A DNA stretch of 5,463 nucleotides from positions 1 through 5,463 of the forward strand of contig JACRBR010000038.1 of assembly GCA_016213125.1 (NCBI GenBank), written 5' to 3'. Under the pieces are notes generated by a model. That model saw nothing but the letters and a program-made list of their open reading frames with translations. It did not search any database and had not been told where the DNA came from. Within the stretch, counting starts at the first letter, position 1; each line of letters starts with the position of its first letter. This DNA is from Chloroflexota bacterium (GTDB lineage Bacteria > Chloroflexota > Dehalococcoidia > DSTF01 > JACRBR01). Made by a program: the position numbers and the translations under genes. Shown here piece after piece: positions 5,303-5,463 of this stretch.

Positions 5303-5463
5303 GCCGGTCCGTCGTTGGACGCAGTCCGAGCGTCATCGGTGGCCGATGACGCCCGGCTGAGTCGCGCCGATTGCGCGGTTCCCACAGGACGGCGCCGGTT
5401 GTCCCGGCTGCTCATCCTGCCGCCCGAATGCGGCCGAATTGGGCGGGTGGCGCTCGTCTGGTG
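5285..5463 (+). CDS. Possible start of a divergent gene, runs off the right edge (weak)
   Basis: An ATG at 5285 opens a plus-strand frame that stays open for 59 codons to the window end, beginning MSTQIRAGPSLDAVRAS. No ribosome binding site precedes it, no domain is recognised, and it overlaps the dyad and the hairpin described here. GC-rich DNA often gives open frames of this length by chance, and minus-strand frames are open here too. It is listed only because it cannot be closed within the window. If real, it would be transcribed divergently from the sugar operon. Confidence 0.13.
   Translation, partial: MSTQIRAGPSLDAVRASSVADDARLSRADCAVPTGRRRLSRLLILPPECGRIGRVALVW
5330..5352. other. Perfect 10-bp hairpin with 3-nt loop upstream of the operon
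   Basis: GCGTCATCGG (5330-5339), TGG, then CCGATGACGC (5343-5352) form a perfect GC-rich stem. No T-run follows on either strand, so it is not a classical intrinsic terminator. It could be a terminator of the U-less type for a gene entering from the right, or a second palindromic protein-binding site. It lies about 110 nt upstream of the first operon start. Confidence 0.5.

Noticed and set aside
5173..5415. Minus-strand open frame (80 codons) extending into the small membrane-protein gene
   Set aside because: It overlaps the better-supported gene in another frame, has low-complexity Ser/Arg/Thr composition, and shows no ribosome binding site or domain.
1..5463. CRISPR array, tRNA or rRNA genes, insertion sequences, transposase
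   Set aside because: No spaced identical repeats, RNA gene signatures, terminal inverted repeats or transposase motifs were seen; the tandem heptads are far too short and contiguous to be CRISPR repeats.

Overview
The window is GC-rich bacterial DNA carrying one gene cluster on the minus strand, read right to left, for making a nucleotide-activated amino sugar and loading it on a lipid carrier (surface polysaccharide or glycoprotein glycan). The organism cannot be fixed from the sequence. The GC-rich codons, the Pro/Thr-rich extracytoplasmic linker and the short degenerate repeats between genes recall environmental high-GC lineages such as Chloroflexota, but that is a weak guess.

In transcription order the genes are: (1) a small membrane-anchored protein whose outer domain resembles the FtsH extracellular domain (5218-4805); (2) a DegT/DnrJ/EryC1/StrS-family PLP-dependent sugar aminotransferase (4792-3626); (3) a PglC-like monotopic sugar-phosphate transferase (3620-3030); (4) a large membrane-bound nucleotide-sugar 4,6-dehydratase of the WbpM/PglF/CapD type (2946-1051); (5) a non-hydrolysing UDP-GlcNAc 2-epimerase of the WecB/WbpI type that runs off the left edge (919 to beyond 1). 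Genes 1-3 are nearly contiguous (gaps of 12 and 5 nt). Genes 3-4 and 4-5 are separated by 83 and 131 nt.

The expected logic is that the dehydratase makes a UDP-4-keto-6-deoxy-HexNAc, the aminotransferase aminates C4, and the transferase moves the sugar phosphate to undecaprenyl phosphate. The 2-epimerase supplies a ManNAc-type or other C2-epimerised sugar, either for a later residue or for the same one. No acetyltransferase (PglD-like) is visible.

The most unusual feature is a set of three different short degenerate repeat tracts. Two fill the longer intergenic spacers: GTGGGAN heptads before the dehydratase and CACAGAGG-type units before the epimerase. The third, TAGGTTN heptads, lies inside the epimerase reading frame and adds about 20 residues without breaking it. 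All three give C-rich, G-poor RNA on the sense strand. The right-hand 210 nt hold no convincing gene, but contain a 9-bp dyad around a perfect TTGACA on the operon strand and a strong 10-bp hairpin.
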